Positions 1-12,193 of a stretch of 64,000 nt of DNA are shown here, one piece after another. How positions within the stretch are numbered: the first letter of the stretch is position 1; every line of letters begins with the position of its first letter. The stretch is from positions 160,984 through 224,983 of the forward strand of contig JALHJL010000004.1 in assembly GCA_022839625.1 (NCBI GenBank). The letters run 5' to 3'. A program made the translations under genes and the position numbers. The notes below the pieces were generated by a model that saw only the letters and a list, made by a program, of their open reading frames with translations, did not search any database and was not told where the DNA came from. This DNA comes from Phycisphaerales bacterium. Lineage in GTDB: Bacteria; Planctomycetota; Phycisphaerae; UBA1845; Fen-1342.

Positions 1-933
1 AAACGTGTTGAGGCGCTCGACCAGCACGTTGCGGTTGTTCTCGAGGGTCACCCGCAGGCTCTCGACGCTTGACTGCACGCCGTTCAGGGCCCCGACCGCC
101 GCCTGCTGGCAGAGCGCCGACGGGCCGGAGGTCTGATGGCTCTGAATGTTCGTCATCACGCGGATGAGCTTCTTGTTTGCCACGGCCCAGCCGATGCGGA
201 AGCCGGTCATGGCGTACTGCTTCGAGACGCCGTTGACGACGATGAGCTTGGAGGATTCGTCCAGATTCTTGGCGTACTTGTAGCAGTTGATCGGCTTGCG
301 GCCGTCGAAGATCAGCCGGTGGTAGATGTCATCCATGATGAGGTACAGATCGCGCTTCTCGCACAGCTCGACGATCTCGGCGATGAACTGCTCGGGGTAC
401 ATCGCGCCGGTCGGGTTGTTGGGGCTGTTGATGATGACTGCCCGCGTGTAGGGGCCTAGCTTGGCCTCGATGTCCTGGATGCGGGGGTAGAAGGTGCCGT
501 CTTCGGCGTACACCGGGACGCCGACCCCGCCGCACAGCTTGGCCATCTCGGGGTAGCTCACCCAGTAGGGCGCCGGGTAGATGACCTCCTCCTGCGGATT
601 GAGGATGGCCTGGAGGGCGACCATGATCGACTGCTTGGCTCCGCCGGAGCAAATGATGTTCTCCGGCTGCACCTTGCGGTCGTAGAACTCGTCCATGTAG
701 CGGATCACGGCCTGCTTGAGGGCGGGGATGCCGTCCGCCGGCGTGTAGCGAATCTCACCAGAGTTCAGCAGGGCCGAGGCGGTGACCAGCGCGTCGATCG
801 GCGGCTTGGTTTTCGGCTCGCCGCCGCCGAGATGGATGACGGGCTCGCCTTTGGCCCGCAGGATGGCCGCCGTCTCGTTCAGCTTCAGCGTGGCAGATTC
901 AGCGATGGACCGACCGATTTGACTGATACTCAT
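1..933 (-). CDS. Class I/II aminotransferase, aspartate aminotransferase-like (3' end cut by window edge)
   Basis: PLP-dependent fold-type I aminotransferase, most like bacterial aspartate aminotransferases, which move the amino group between aspartate and 2-oxoglutarate. The 311 codons present start at the ATG at 933-931 (MSISQIGRSIAESATLK). They include a glycine-rich LGGGEP segment, the SPNNPTG motif and the PLP lysine in SKQYAMTGFRIGW (Lys238). The reading frame is open to base 1, so roughly the last quarter of a ~400-residue protein lies outside the window. It is transcribed divergently from rpsU. Substrate specificity within the family cannot be fixed from the sequence alone. Confidence 0.93.
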   Translation of the reverse strand, partial: MSISQIGRSIAESATLKLNETAAILRAKGEPVIHLGGGEPKTKPPIDALVTASALLNSGEIRYTPADGIPALKQAVIRYMDEFYDRKVQPENIICSGGAKQSIMVALQAILNPQEEVIYPAPYWVSYPEMAKLCGGVGVPVYAEDGTFYPRIQDIEAKLGPYTRAVIINSPNNPTGAMYPEQFIAEIVELCEKRDLYLIMDDIYHRLIFDGRKPINCYKYAKNLDESSKLIVVNGVSKQYAMTGFRIGWAVANKKLIRVMTNIQSHQTSGPSALCQQAAVGALNGVQSSVESLRVTLENNRNVLVERLNTF

Positions 934-1086
934 TGCATGTCGTCCCTGGCAACGGGCTAACCGCGATCCGTACCGCACTCGGTACGGGAAAACTTACTAA
1001 TCTACCGGCGACTCGCTCCCCGGTCAATTATGGCGCGCGCCGCGCGCGCGGCGAACGCCCCCCCCCAGGGCCGACCGGAGGCCACC

Positions 1087-1114
1087 TTGCGGCTAGGGGG
1101 ACATTCGGTATACT
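1087..1114 (+). promoter_or_regulatory. Putative promoter of rpsU
   Basis: TTGCGG (1087-1092), 16 nt, then TATACT (1109-1114), a good -10 box. It lies about 85 bp before the S21 start in an otherwise very GC-rich divergent intergenic region. The -35 match is weak (3 of 6). Confidence 0.35.
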
Positions 1115-1198
1115 TAGAGAATTAAGGATTGGGCGGCCCGCGGGGCCGACGAAACTGGCTGCTAAGGAGTCGATCGTGTTTAGAAAGGTCCGGTGTGC

Positions 1199-1390
1199 AT
1201 GATTCGGGTTAAGGCGCGTGGCAGCGAATCCGTGGAGCAGATGGTACGGCGTTTCAAGAAGCTGTGTGAGAAGGAGGGGCTCACACGGGACATCAAGCGA
1301 ACCAGTTACTACGAGAAGCCGTCCGAGCGCCGCCGGCGCAAGACCCGGAAGTCGTTGAAGAGGATTCAGAAGGACCTGTTGCTGCTGTAG
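1199..1390 (+). CDS. rpsU: 30S ribosomal protein S21 (bS21)
   Basis: Small basic ribosomal protein of 63 residues. It begins MIRVKARGSESVEQMVRRFK and ends in an Arg/Lys-rich helix, with the bS21 signature (RFKK, then YYEKPSERRRRK). S21 sits on the 30S platform near the anti-Shine-Dalgarno region and helps translation initiation. I chose ATG 1199 over the in-frame GTG 1193 because AAAGG at about 1184-1188 is about 10 nt before the ATG but too close to the GTG. The gene stands alone with no clear operon partner. Confidence 0.95.
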   Translation: MIRVKARGSESVEQMVRRFKKLCEKEGLTRDIKRTSYYEKPSERRRRKTRKSLKRIQKDLLLL

Positions 1391-1776
1391 TTGGAGCAGC
1401 AGCCGGAGCGGGTCCAGGGCACACCGGCGGGGTGGGCGCGGTGCCGCACCGGGCGGTGCGGAACGGGGCGGGGGTGTCCACTGGCGGGGGCTCGCGTGTA
1501 GGGGGCAACTCGCCGTCGCCATCGGCGGCCCCACCGTTCCCTCCGCCCGCGAAGGTCCGGAGGCGCGGGCAGGCGCGCCGGGGCGTCCACCCGGCTTGGC
1601 GGGGCAACGCGGCCGGTTCTACGCCTGCGGCACGATTGGATGCTTGCCGGCCATTGTCTCCAGCCCCATTTGAAGTAGAGTATTCAGCTTCTTGACGCGG
1701 TGGCCGGGTGTGGCGCGCTAGCCGGGCCCGCGGCGTATCAACGGCAGTATCCCGCGCTGTACAAGGAGGATGTTCC
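1391..1776. other. Intergenic region, no gene seen
   Basis: These 386 bp of GC-rich sequence lie between rpsU and hppA. Short open frames on both strands have the composition of random high-GC DNA and no recognisable protein. The only clear signal is the AAGGAGG ribosome-binding site (1763-1769) of hppA. Confidence 0.5.
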
Positions 1777-4599
<2,823 letters not shown>

Positions 4600-4612
4600 G
4601 CCGATTCGTGCA

Positions 4613-4641
4613 TTGGCCCAAGCGGCCGGCGCACGTACAAT
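4613..4641 (+). promoter_or_regulatory. Putative promoter of rsfS, probably giving a leaderless mRNA
   Basis: TTGGCC (4613-4618), 17 nt, then TACAAT (4636-4641). A start site about 7 nt after the -10 box falls at 4648-4649, exactly at the ATG I assign to rsfS. No Shine-Dalgarno sequence is present. Confidence 0.45.
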
Positions 4642-4648
4642 GACTTGC

Positions 4649-5101
4649 ATGGATGAGGTTGAGGTGCGCGCCCTGGCGCCGGTGCCGGAAGCCGCGGAGG
4701 ACTCCGCGCGGCTGTTTGCCATCGCCGTCGCACGGCTTGCGGAGCAGAACAAGATCGAGAACGTGGTCGTGCTGGACCTGCGCGGGCTCAGCAACCTCGC
4801 GGACTACTTCGTTATCGGAACCGGGACGTCCAGCCGGCAGATGCACGCCGTCCTGGACTACGTCGCCGAATACGCCGCCACCTGCGACCGCGCGGCGTTC
4901 AACGTGGCGGATGCGTCGGACGCGTCGTGGCTGTTGGCCGACTACGTGGACGTGGTGCTCCACCTCTTTGACGAGGAGCACCGGGAGTATTACGACTTGG
5001 ACGGGTTATGGGGGGATGCCCCGCGGGTCGCCGCGCTGACGGAAGTCGGAAGTGCTGACCAGGTGCCGCCGAACCCCTCCGCCGCCTCAGAAATAACGTG
5101 A
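4649..5101 (+). CDS. rsfS: Ribosomal silencing factor RsfS (Iojap/YbeB family)
   Basis: RsfS binds ribosomal protein L14 (uL14) and blocks joining of the 30S and 50S subunits when nutrients are short. The 150-residue protein carries the family core: VVVLDLRGLSNLADYFVIGTG, SSRQM, and WLLADYVDVVLHLFDEEHREYYDLDGLWGDA, the normal signature including the YYxLDxLW tail. In-frame starts exist at 4613 (TTG) and 4640 (ATG). I prefer ATG 4649 because the putative -10 box ends at 4641, which makes a leaderless transcript beginning at this ATG likely. It follows hppA by about 50 bp but appears to have its own promoter. Confidence 0.93.
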   Translation: MDEVEVRALAPVPEAAEDSARLFAIAVARLAEQNKIENVVVLDLRGLSNLADYFVIGTGTSSRQMHAVLDYVAEYAATCDRAAFNVADASDASWLLADYVDVVLHLFDEEHREYYDLDGLWGDAPRVAALTEVGSADQVPPNPSAASEIT

Positions 5102-5279
5102 GCCCGGCGACGGCGGTCGTCGGGCCCACGCGGCGTGCTGGAAACCGTATGTCCCCGTCGCGGAGGCACGTGTGGGTCTCGGCTTGGGGGGGCTCTGTTC
5201 GCTTCGGTCCTCCGTCTCCGAAACGTTCGGGGTCAGCGCGGCCCGTGCCGGCGGCGGCGGACCGGCGCTGCATTTCGTC

Positions 5280-5558
5280 TCAGGGGTTGTTGTTGTCGCC
5301 GTTCGGGTCCTGCTCGAGCATCTTGCGCAGGTAACCGTTCTCGCGGCGGGTAGCCTCAAGGTCGAAGAGCATGTACTTGATGCCAAGCCGCAGGAAGTCG
5401 ATGCTCTCCTGGAGGCTGTCCACGCTCTTCTTGATCTGCACGTGACGGTCGCGGGTCTCGTCGGCCAGCTTGCGCAGCCGCTCCCGCTCTTCCTTGGGCA
5501 GAGTCTCGATCTCGGCCACGAGCTCAGCCAGTCGCTTCTGGAATTCGGCTTCGTTCAT
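5280..5558 (-). CDS. Conserved small coiled-coil protein of unknown function (planctomycete type)
   Basis: A 92-residue, highly charged, almost wholly helical protein (MNEAEFQKRLAELVAEIETL...). Heptad-like Leu spacing and the conserved-looking block DSLQESIDFLRLGIKYMLFDLEATRRE suggest a coiled coil. I recognise this as a small protein recurring in planctomycete genomes and sometimes labelled a transcriptional regulator without evidence; I assign no function. GAGGAGGAAG directly before the ATG at 5558 is an unusually strong ribosome-binding site, and a TATAAT box lies at 5651-5646 on the same strand. It converges with rsfS. Confidence 0.8.
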   Translation of the reverse strand: MNEAEFQKRLAELVAEIETLPKEERERLRKLADETRDRHVQIKKSVDSLQESIDFLRLGIKYMLFDLEATRRENGYLRKMLEQDPNGDNNNP

Positions 5559-6113
5559 GCTTCTTCCTCCTCAGGAAAGCACCGGGCCAGGGGGCGAAGC
5601 CTGCCAGGCGGACGACACGAATCGTCCACTTCCCGAGTGCGTCGAATTATACTCCGCGCGTCACGCCGGATTCGACGCGGTGGCACCGGCGCGCGACACG
5701 GCCTCCCGCGCCGTGCGTTGATGCCCGCCCAGCGGACCGAATACGACGTATTATGAGAAGCGGCCGGCCGCACAGCACGACGAGGACCGCGGGCACCGCC
5801 GGTTTTGGCGGATGTTCCGAATACTCAGCGTCGGCGGGGCTCCAACCGGGCCTGGGCGGCCCGGAATCCATCCGAGCTCGTGCGCCGGCGCGGGGGCGGC
5901 CCCCCCAGCATTCGCGCTCCGGACCTCCGATTGACGTGAAGCCCAGGATTCGCCCTTGAGGCCCGGCGTCACTTGCGATAGACAAGGTACTCGGCCGTCC
6001 GCCGTGGCAGCGCTGTCGCCCGCCCGCAGCCGGCGCGGCGTCCGCCCTCGGCGGCTGAAGTGCCGGTGTAGAAACCGCTGTGCTGTCCATTCACCGTAGC
6101 CAGGGTTCGTGCC
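5559..6113. other. Intergenic region, no gene seen
   Basis: These 555 bp lie between divergent genes. Frames are open on both strands but only because the DNA is GC-rich; none shows a plausible protein or ribosome-binding site. A TATAAT hexamer on the minus strand (5651-5646) may be the -10 box for the small coiled-coil gene. Confidence 0.45.
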
Positions 6114-6914
6114 ATGTATTCGCCATTGCTTCGCTGGATTCCGCCGGTTTTCGGACTTGTGCTGCTTGTCGCGGGCTGTACTCCGCCGCCCCCGGCCCCG
6201 GCGCTGGCGTACCAGCCGGCGCCGGCTGTGTCGCCGACGGGCGAAGGCGAGTCCATCATCACCCCGACGCGCGACCCGGCGGCGGACTCCACGGTCGGGA
6301 TTTCCGAATCCGCGCATACGCTCACCGGCGTCAACCTCCGGCTGGCGGACCTGATCAGCATCGCACACCGCACGACGGAGCAACCACAGCGCTCGATCCC
6401 GTTGCTCTCAGCGCTGCGCGTGGTTACGGCGCAGCCGCTGCCGGCCGAGCGCTACGACGTGCGGATCTTCGTTCCAGACGGCCGTGCGCCGCAGCTCCGG
6501 GCGGCACTGGCCAAGGCCCTGGCAGACTCGTTCGGGCTGGCCGTGCGCCGCGAGATGCGGACAACGGCGGTGCTTTTGCTGGTAGCTCCGACCGGGAAGC
6601 TCGACGTCCACCCGGTCGTGGGTCCCCCCGCGCAGCCCGGCTACAACCGGTTGGCGCTATCGGGCGATGATCTCTCGCTGCTCGCCGAGCAGCTCGAAGA
6701 GTGCATGCAGCAGCCGGTGGTCAACGAGACCGGCCTGCGCAGCGGGTACGACCTGAAGCTGCGCCGGCCCGTCCGCGACGGCCAGCCACAACCGATTGAC
6801 GTGGATGCCGTCCGCGCGGCGTTGCGCGAGCAACTCGGCCTCGACCTCACGCCCGCGTTGCGGTCGATCGAATTCCTGGTCGTCGAGAGTGCGGTGCAGA
6901 CATCCCGCCCCTGA
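6114..6914 (+). CDS. Lipoprotein with DUF3738/TIGR03435-like C-terminal domain
   Basis: A 266-residue predicted lipoprotein: hydrophobic N-terminus followed by the lipobox LVAGC at about residue 22 and a Pro/Ala-rich linker. The C-terminal half matches the DUF3738 (TIGR03435) pattern: LSLLAEQLEECMQQPVVNETGL, then YDLKLRR, then AALREQLGLDL and FLVVESA. The family is best known as a large paralogous group in acidobacteria; its role is unknown. It stands alone upstream of clpB and has only a weak ribosome-binding site. Family assignment rests on motif memory and should be read as likely, not certain. Confidence 0.75.
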   Translation: MYSPLLRWIPPVFGLVLLVAGCTPPPPAPALAYQPAPAVSPTGEGESIITPTRDPAADSTVGISESAHTLTGVNLRLADLISIAHRTTEQPQRSIPLLSALRVVTAQPLPAERYDVRIFVPDGRAPQLRAALAKALADSFGLAVRREMRTTAVLLLVAPTGKLDVHPVVGPPAQPGYNRLALSGDDLSLLAEQLEECMQQPVVNETGLRSGYDLKLRRPVRDGQPQPIDVDAVRAALREQLGLDLTPALRSIEFLVVESAVQTSRP

Positions 6915-7102
6915 GTTCGGGGCCCGTCGCTGCCGCTCCGGGGACGGACTTGCCGCCACTACTGCCAAACTGGCATATGCGCCGGTGTGCTTCCGATCCG
7001 TTAATCCTGTCCTAGTAACAACTTGCGGTGTCTGCTGGCCTGGAACACCGCGTGCCCCGCAGCAGGCGGGCTGGCCGCGCGCCGCCCGGAAGGATGCTCA
7101 CG

Positions 7103-9748
7103 ATGCAGACGGACAAGTTCACGATCAAGGCCGCCGAGGCCGTACAGCGGGCCCAGCAGCTCGCCCGCGGCGCCGGCAATCCGGAGGTGACCCCGCTGCA
7201 CCTCCTCGCCGCACTCGTTTCGCCGGAGGCCGACAGCAACGGCGGCGGAGTCGTCGTGCCGATTCTCCAGAAGGCCGGAGCCCACGTGGGGCAGATTCGT
7301 GCAATGGTCGAATCTGAGCTACAGCGGTTGCCGAAGCAGTCTGGCGGGTCGCTCGCTGGCCACCGCGCGCTCGTGGAGGTTCTGGACGCGGCCGAGAAGG
7401 AAGCCCGGCGGATGCAGGACCAGTACATCTCCGTCGAGCATCTGCTGCTGGCGCTGGCCGACGTGGAGAGCGAGGCCAAGGAAGTCCTGAAGCTCAACGC
7501 CGCGCGCAAAGACGACATTCTCGCCGCGCTCAAGGAGGTCCGTGGCAGCGCGAGCGTCACGACCGAGAACCCGGAGGAGACCTATCAACCGCTTCAGCGT
7601 TACGGCCGCGACTTGGTCGAAGCCGCCCGGCAGGGCAAGCTCGATCCCGTGATCGGCCGCGACGAGGAAATCCGCCGCGTTATGCAGGTCCTCGCCCGGC
7701 GGACGAAGAACAACCCTGTCCTGATTGGTGAGGCCGGCGTGGGGAAGACGGCGATCGTCGAAGGACTGGCCCAGCGGATTCTCGCCGGCGACGTGCCGCA
7801 AGCGCTGAAGGACAAGAAGGTCGTCGCGCTCGACATGGGGGCGCTGATCGCCGGTGCGAAGTACCGCGGTGAGTTCGAGGAACGGGTCAAGGCGGTCGTG
7901 CAGGCCGTCGTGCAGTCCGCCGGGCAGGTCATCCTGTTCATCGACGAGCTGCACACGATCGTCGGCGCCGGCCGGACCGAGGGTTCGCCGGACGCGGGCA
8001 ACCTGCTCAAGCCGGCGCTGGCCCGCGGCGAGCTGCGCTGCATTGGGGCCACTACGCTCGACGAATACCGCAAGAACATCGAGAAGGACAAGGCGCTGGA
8101 GCGCCGCTTTCAGCCGGTCTACGTCGGCGAGCCGACCGTCGAGGACACGATCGCCATCCTGCGCGGGCTCAAACCGCGCTATGACGCCCACCACGGCGTA
8201 CGCATCCAGGATGCGGCCCTCGTCGCGGCGGCGACGCTCTCGCACCGCTACATCAGCGACCGCCATCTGCCCGACAAGGCCATCGACCTGATCGACGAGG
8301 CCGCGTCGCGGCTGCGGATTGAGAACGACTCGCTCCCGAGCGAACTGGACGAGCTGCGCCGCCGGATCATGCAGCTCGAGATCGAGCGCGAGGCCCTCAA
8401 GAAGGAACGCGACGCCGCCAGCAAGAAGCAGCTCGAATTGAACGCGAAGGAGCTGGCCGAGCTGAAGGAGCGTGATCGCCTGCTGACCGCCCAGTGGGAG
8501 AACGAGAAGGCCGCGATCGAGGCACTCAAGACGCTCAAGGTCCAGCTTGACGCCAAGCAGACCGAGCTCGATGACGCCCAACGCCGCGGCGACCTGGAGA
8601 AGGCGGCCCGCATCCGCTACGGCGAGCTGCCGGAACTTGATCGCAAGTTGAAGGACCGCGAACAGAAGCTTGCCGAACTGCACAAGGGCGGTCAGGGGCT
8701 ACTGCGCGAAGAAGTGACCGCGGAGGAGGTCGCGGAGGTCGTCAGCAAATGGACCGGCGTGCCCGTCTCGCGACTGATGCAGGGCGAGAAAGAGAAGCTC
8801 ATGCAGATGGAGGAGCGCCTGCACGAGCGGCTGGTCGGGCAGGACGAAGCCGTGCGGGCCGTCGCCGACGCCGTTCGCCGCAGCCGTGCCGGGCTCGGCG
8901 ACCCCCACCGTCCGATCGGCTCGTTCCTGTTCCTCGGTCCGACGGGCGTGGGCAAGACGGAGCTTTGCAAGGCGCTGGCGGAGTTTCTCTTCGACGACGA
9001 GGCCGCGTTCGTCCGCATCGACATGAGCGAGTTCATGGAGCAGCACAGTGTCGCCCGGCTGATCGGTGCTCCGCCGGGCTACGTCGGCTACGAGGAAGGC
9101 GGGCGGCTGACCGAGGCGGTGCACCGGCGGCCGTACAGCGTGATCCTGCTCGACGAGATTGAGAAGGCCCATCGCGACGTGTTCAACGTGCTGCTCCAGG
9201 TGTTGGACGACGGCCGGCTGACCGACGGCCACGGACGCACCGTGGATTTCCGCAATACGATCGTCGCGATGACGAGCAACATCGGCAGCGAGTACATCGC
9301 CGCCATGGCCGGTGCTGATTCGGACGTGGGCGTCGATCTGGAAATCGAACGGAAGGTCAAAGACGAGCTCAAGCGGCACTTCCGCCCGGAGTTTCTCAAC
9401 CGGATCGACGAGACGATCATTTTCCAGCGGCTGTCCCGCAAGGACCTGCGCGGCATCGTGGACCGCCAGGTTTCACTGCTTCAGCGGCGTCTGGCCGGCG
9501 GTACGGGCCCCCAGGCGACGGGCATGAAGCTAGTGCTTACGGACGGGGCGAAGGAACTGCTCGCTACCGACGGCTACGACGCGGTCTACGGCGCCCGGCC
9601 GCTGAAGCGCCTCATCCAGCAGCAGATCGAAAACCCGCTCGCCAAACGAATTCTCCGCGGCGACTTCGCCCCGGGCGACACGATCGTCGTCGACACCGCC
9701 GGCGAGGTGTACACGTTCGAGAAGCAGGTGGCGGCCGCGACAGTCTAA
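7103..9748 (+). CDS. clpB: ATP-dependent disaggregase ClpB (Hsp104 family)
   Basis: Hexameric AAA+ chaperone that threads aggregated proteins through its pore together with DnaK. The 881 residues contain the double Clp-N repeat (1-150), a first AAA+ domain with Walker A GEAGVGKT (209-216), the long coiled-coil middle domain (about 410-530) diagnostic of ClpB, and a second AAA+ domain with Walker A GPTGVGKT (612-619) and the pore-loop GYVGYEEGG. ATG 7103 is preferred over ATG 7094 because GGAAGG (7088-7093) is at proper spacing only from 7103. No dnaK operon partner is adjacent and no CIRCE element is visible upstream. Confidence 0.97.
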   Translation: MQTDKFTIKAAEAVQRAQQLARGAGNPEVTPLHLLAALVSPEADSNGGGVVVPILQKAGAHVGQIRAMVESELQRLPKQSGGSLAGHRALVEVLDAAEKEARRMQDQYISVEHLLLALADVESEAKEVLKLNAARKDDILAALKEVRGSASVTTENPEETYQPLQRYGRDLVEAARQGKLDPVIGRDEEIRRVMQVLARRTKNNPVLIGEAGVGKTAIVEGLAQRILAGDVPQALKDKKVVALDMGALIAGAKYRGEFEERVKAVVQAVVQSAGQVILFIDELHTIVGAGRTEGSPDAGNLLKPALARGELRCIGATTLDEYRKNIEKDKALERRFQPVYVGEPTVEDTIAILRGLKPRYDAHHGVRIQDAALVAAATLSHRYISDRHLPDKAIDLIDEAASRLRIENDSLPSELDELRRRIMQLEIEREALKKERDAASKKQLELNAKELAELKERDRLLTAQWENEKAAIEALKTLKVQLDAKQTELDDAQRRGDLEKAARIRYGELPELDRKLKDREQKLAELHKGGQGLLREEVTAEEVAEVVSKWTGVPVSRLMQGEKEKLMQMEERLHERLVGQDEAVRAVADAVRRSRAGLGDPHRPIGSFLFLGPTGVGKTELCKALAEFLFDDEAAFVRIDMSEFMEQHSVARLIGAPPGYVGYEEGGRLTEAVHRRPYSVILLDEIEKAHRDVFNVLLQVLDDGRLTDGHGRTVDFRNTIVAMTSNIGSEYIAAMAGADSDVGVDLEIERKVKDELKRHFRPEFLNRIDETIIFQRLSRKDLRGIVDRQVSLLQRRLAGGTGPQATGMKLVLTDGAKELLATDGYDAVYGARPLKRLIQQQIENPLAKRILRGDFAPGDTIVVDTAGEVYTFEKQVAAATV

Positions 9749-9981
9749 GACCGTCTGGCAGATCCTCTGCCACCTTCCTCAACGGGAGGGGGATGTTGTC
9801 AGGTGCTCCAGGCGGAACTGGGGGGGCCGGAAATGGCCGACAGCCACCAGGAAGCGGGGGACGGCCGATCGGGAGGTCGGCTGCTACGCACACCCTCACG
9901 ATATCACAACTCTGCGATAACCGCGTCCGCCGTCTGCGTCGTGCGCGCGGCGCCGTTCCTGGACACGTCTGGGTTCTCGCC

Positions 9982-12111
9982 TCACTTCGCGCCCTTCAAT
10001 CGGACCTGGGCCAACTTCGTTTCCCAATAATTCGGCTGATCTTCCCGCACACACTTCTCATACCAGGGAGCGGCAGCGTCCGGACCGTGCTCCAAACGTG
10101 CGTGCTCGCCCACGTAGAAGTAGGCCTCGCACCGTTCTCCCGGCTGTGTCGCGCCGGCCAGCAGCTCGTCGGACGTGATCTTGCCGCCGACGTAGCGCAG
10201 CAGCAGCTCACCCCAGCGGGTAAGCCCGCCGCGCCGGAGGGCATCGGCCACGACCCGCGCCCCGGTGGGTTCGTCGCCGCGCTCCTTCTCGAGAATCCAG
10301 AGACAAGCGCTGGCGTACGGTTCCCCCGGCGAGAACTCCAGCGCGGCGTAGAAGTTCTTCAGTGCGTCACCGGGCCGGCCAAGCAGCCAGTGAAGAAAAG
10401 CGCAATACACCAGCTCGCTTGCGTCCGGGCGGACTTCCAAGGCCCGCTGGTAGCTGATCAGTGCCTCCGCGTATCGCCCGGCCTCGACGTGCCGCACCGC
10501 GCGCCAGGAGTGTGGGCTTCCCCAGTCCGGGTGGGCGGAGCCTGCTTTCTCGAGCAGGGCCGCGGCGTCTTCCGTCCTTCCGGCCCCATGCAGCACCAGA
10601 TACAGCTCGCTGAAGGCGCGCTCGTAATCCGAGTACTTGCGGTAGCAAGACTCCGCGACCTCGATGGCACGCTCGGGACGTCCCACGTCCAACTCCAAGT
10701 GAGCGAGATTGTGGACACTCATGAAGTGGTCACCCAGCCGGATGTTCCTGTCCGCCAGGGCCGACTCCAGAGCGTCCCGGGCTTCGTCGTAGCGTTTCTG
10801 GGCATACAGGAAGTACCCGAAGTGGCTCAGGAGAAACCCGCTGCCGGGCTTCTGACGCAGCGCCTTGCGGAACCGGGACTCCGCCTCGTCGTAGCGGCCC
10901 AGGTCGGCCAGGGTTTGCGCTGAGTCGGCCAAGCTCCCGATGGCGTTGGGGGCGAGCGCCAGCGACCGATCGAAGGCCTCCAGGGCCTCTTCCAGCCGGC
11001 CCCAAGCCCGGTAGGCACGAGCGACGTAGTACGGCCCGTTGGGTTCCAGTGGAAGGACTCGCGCAAACATCTCGTACGCCTCGACGGCCGACGCGTAATC
11101 GCGCAGGCCTTCGTAACTTCGTCCGAGATTGCTCCAGCCCATCGGGAAACCCGGATTGCGCTCCATGATGGGCCGCAGCACGTCGGCCGCCTTCTGGTAC
11201 TGGCCGCGCTCGTTCAGGGAGGCCGCGTAGTTGTTGTGCGCGAACAGCGCGTTCGGGTTGTTGGCGCAGATTTCCTCGTTCAGGCGGTCGGCCTCCTCGT
11301 ATTCTTCCAGGTGGCCAAGCAGAATCGCCAAACAAACCTTGGACGACTCGCGTCCGGGGTCCAGCTCCAGGCAGCGCCGATACGCGTGAACGGCCGCCGG
11401 GACGTCACCGGCCTGCTGGCGCGCGTACGCCAGGCCGTGCCACAAGGCCGGCAGCTCGCGCAACGCATCTTCCTTGGACATGGCGACCAGCGACTTGACT
11501 GCGCTGCGCCAGTCGTCGGTCATCTCGGCCTCGATCAGCACGCGCCGGACGCGTACACGCGGATGATGCTCGTCAATCGCGCTCGCGCGTTGTACGAGCT
11601 GGGCGCAGATGGGGATCATCTCCAGGTCGCCGGCGATCGCTTCCGCGCCCAGAAGCGCTTCCACTGAGCCGCGCGCCGCCGCCCCGCGGGGCGTGTCCGG
11701 CATATCGATGCGCGCGCGCGGGTCTCGCAGCGCACGCTCGAGCGCCTCGAAGGGATCCGGGAAATCCCACGTCCCCCCGGCCAGCTCGTGGGCGGTGCGG
11801 AAATCGTCCCAAGCCGACACGGACAGCTCGCCGCGCCGCAGCGAAGGCTCGAAGTTGGACAGGCGGTGTCGCAGCCGGCCGCGCTCGACATACGCCGCCG
11901 CGTCGTTGGGGTCCTCCGCAACCCGTTGCTCCGCGGCGCGTAGGGCCGCGAGGAGCCCGTCCCGATCGGCGGGCAGCGTGGTCGGCGCGGTCGATGGTGC
12001 GGTTGCGGTAGCTCGCGGGGGGGCGGCTTTGCGCTCGCACCCCGCCGCAAGAACCAACCCGGACACGATGGCCGGCACCACGTAACCTACAAGCAACAGC
12101 CGCTGGCTCAT
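9982..12111 (-). CDS. TPR-repeat lipoprotein of unknown function
   Basis: A 709-residue predicted lipoprotein: hydrophobic N-terminus with lipobox VLAAGC, then an Ala/Thr/Pro linker, then tetratricopeptide-like repeats over most of the length (for example AYRRCLELDPG, AYEMFARVLPLEPNGPYYVARAYRAWGR, FDRSLALAPNA, ESRFRKALRQKPGS, YQRALEVRPD). Such repeats bind partner proteins. The start at 12111 is supported by GGAGGA six nucleotides upstream; the frame stays open further upstream only because of base composition. It probably acts at the outer or cytoplasmic membrane, facing the periplasm. No partner is evident nearby. Confidence 0.85.
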   Translation of the reverse strand: MSQRLLLVGYVVPAIVSGLVLAAGCERKAAPPRATATAPSTAPTTLPADRDGLLAALRAAEQRVAEDPNDAAAYVERGRLRHRLSNFEPSLRRGELSVSAWDDFRTAHELAGGTWDFPDPFEALERALRDPRARIDMPDTPRGAAARGSVEALLGAEAIAGDLEMIPICAQLVQRASAIDEHHPRVRVRRVLIEAEMTDDWRSAVKSLVAMSKEDALRELPALWHGLAYARQQAGDVPAAVHAYRRCLELDPGRESSKVCLAILLGHLEEYEEADRLNEEICANNPNALFAHNNYAASLNERGQYQKAADVLRPIMERNPGFPMGWSNLGRSYEGLRDYASAVEAYEMFARVLPLEPNGPYYVARAYRAWGRLEEALEAFDRSLALAPNAIGSLADSAQTLADLGRYDEAESRFRKALRQKPGSGFLLSHFGYFLYAQKRYDEARDALESALADRNIRLGDHFMSVHNLAHLELDVGRPERAIEVAESCYRKYSDYERAFSELYLVLHGAGRTEDAAALLEKAGSAHPDWGSPHSWRAVRHVEAGRYAEALISYQRALEVRPDASELVYCAFLHWLLGRPGDALKNFYAALEFSPGEPYASACLWILEKERGDEPTGARVVADALRRGGLTRWGELLLRYVGGKITSDELLAGATQPGERCEAYFYVGEHARLEHGPDAAAPWYEKCVREDQPNYWETKLAQVRLKGAK

Positions 12112-12193
12112 GTCAGCTCCTCCGTGTTTGTTCGACGGACGCCGCCGCGCTGTGCCCTGTAGATCGTACTCCGTCCCGGGCCGACAACCGCCG

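Noticed and set aside
1021..1075. Alternating GC tract followed by a C-run, considered as a Z-DNA or repeat feature
   Set aside because: Short and explained by overall composition; nothing ties it to a function.
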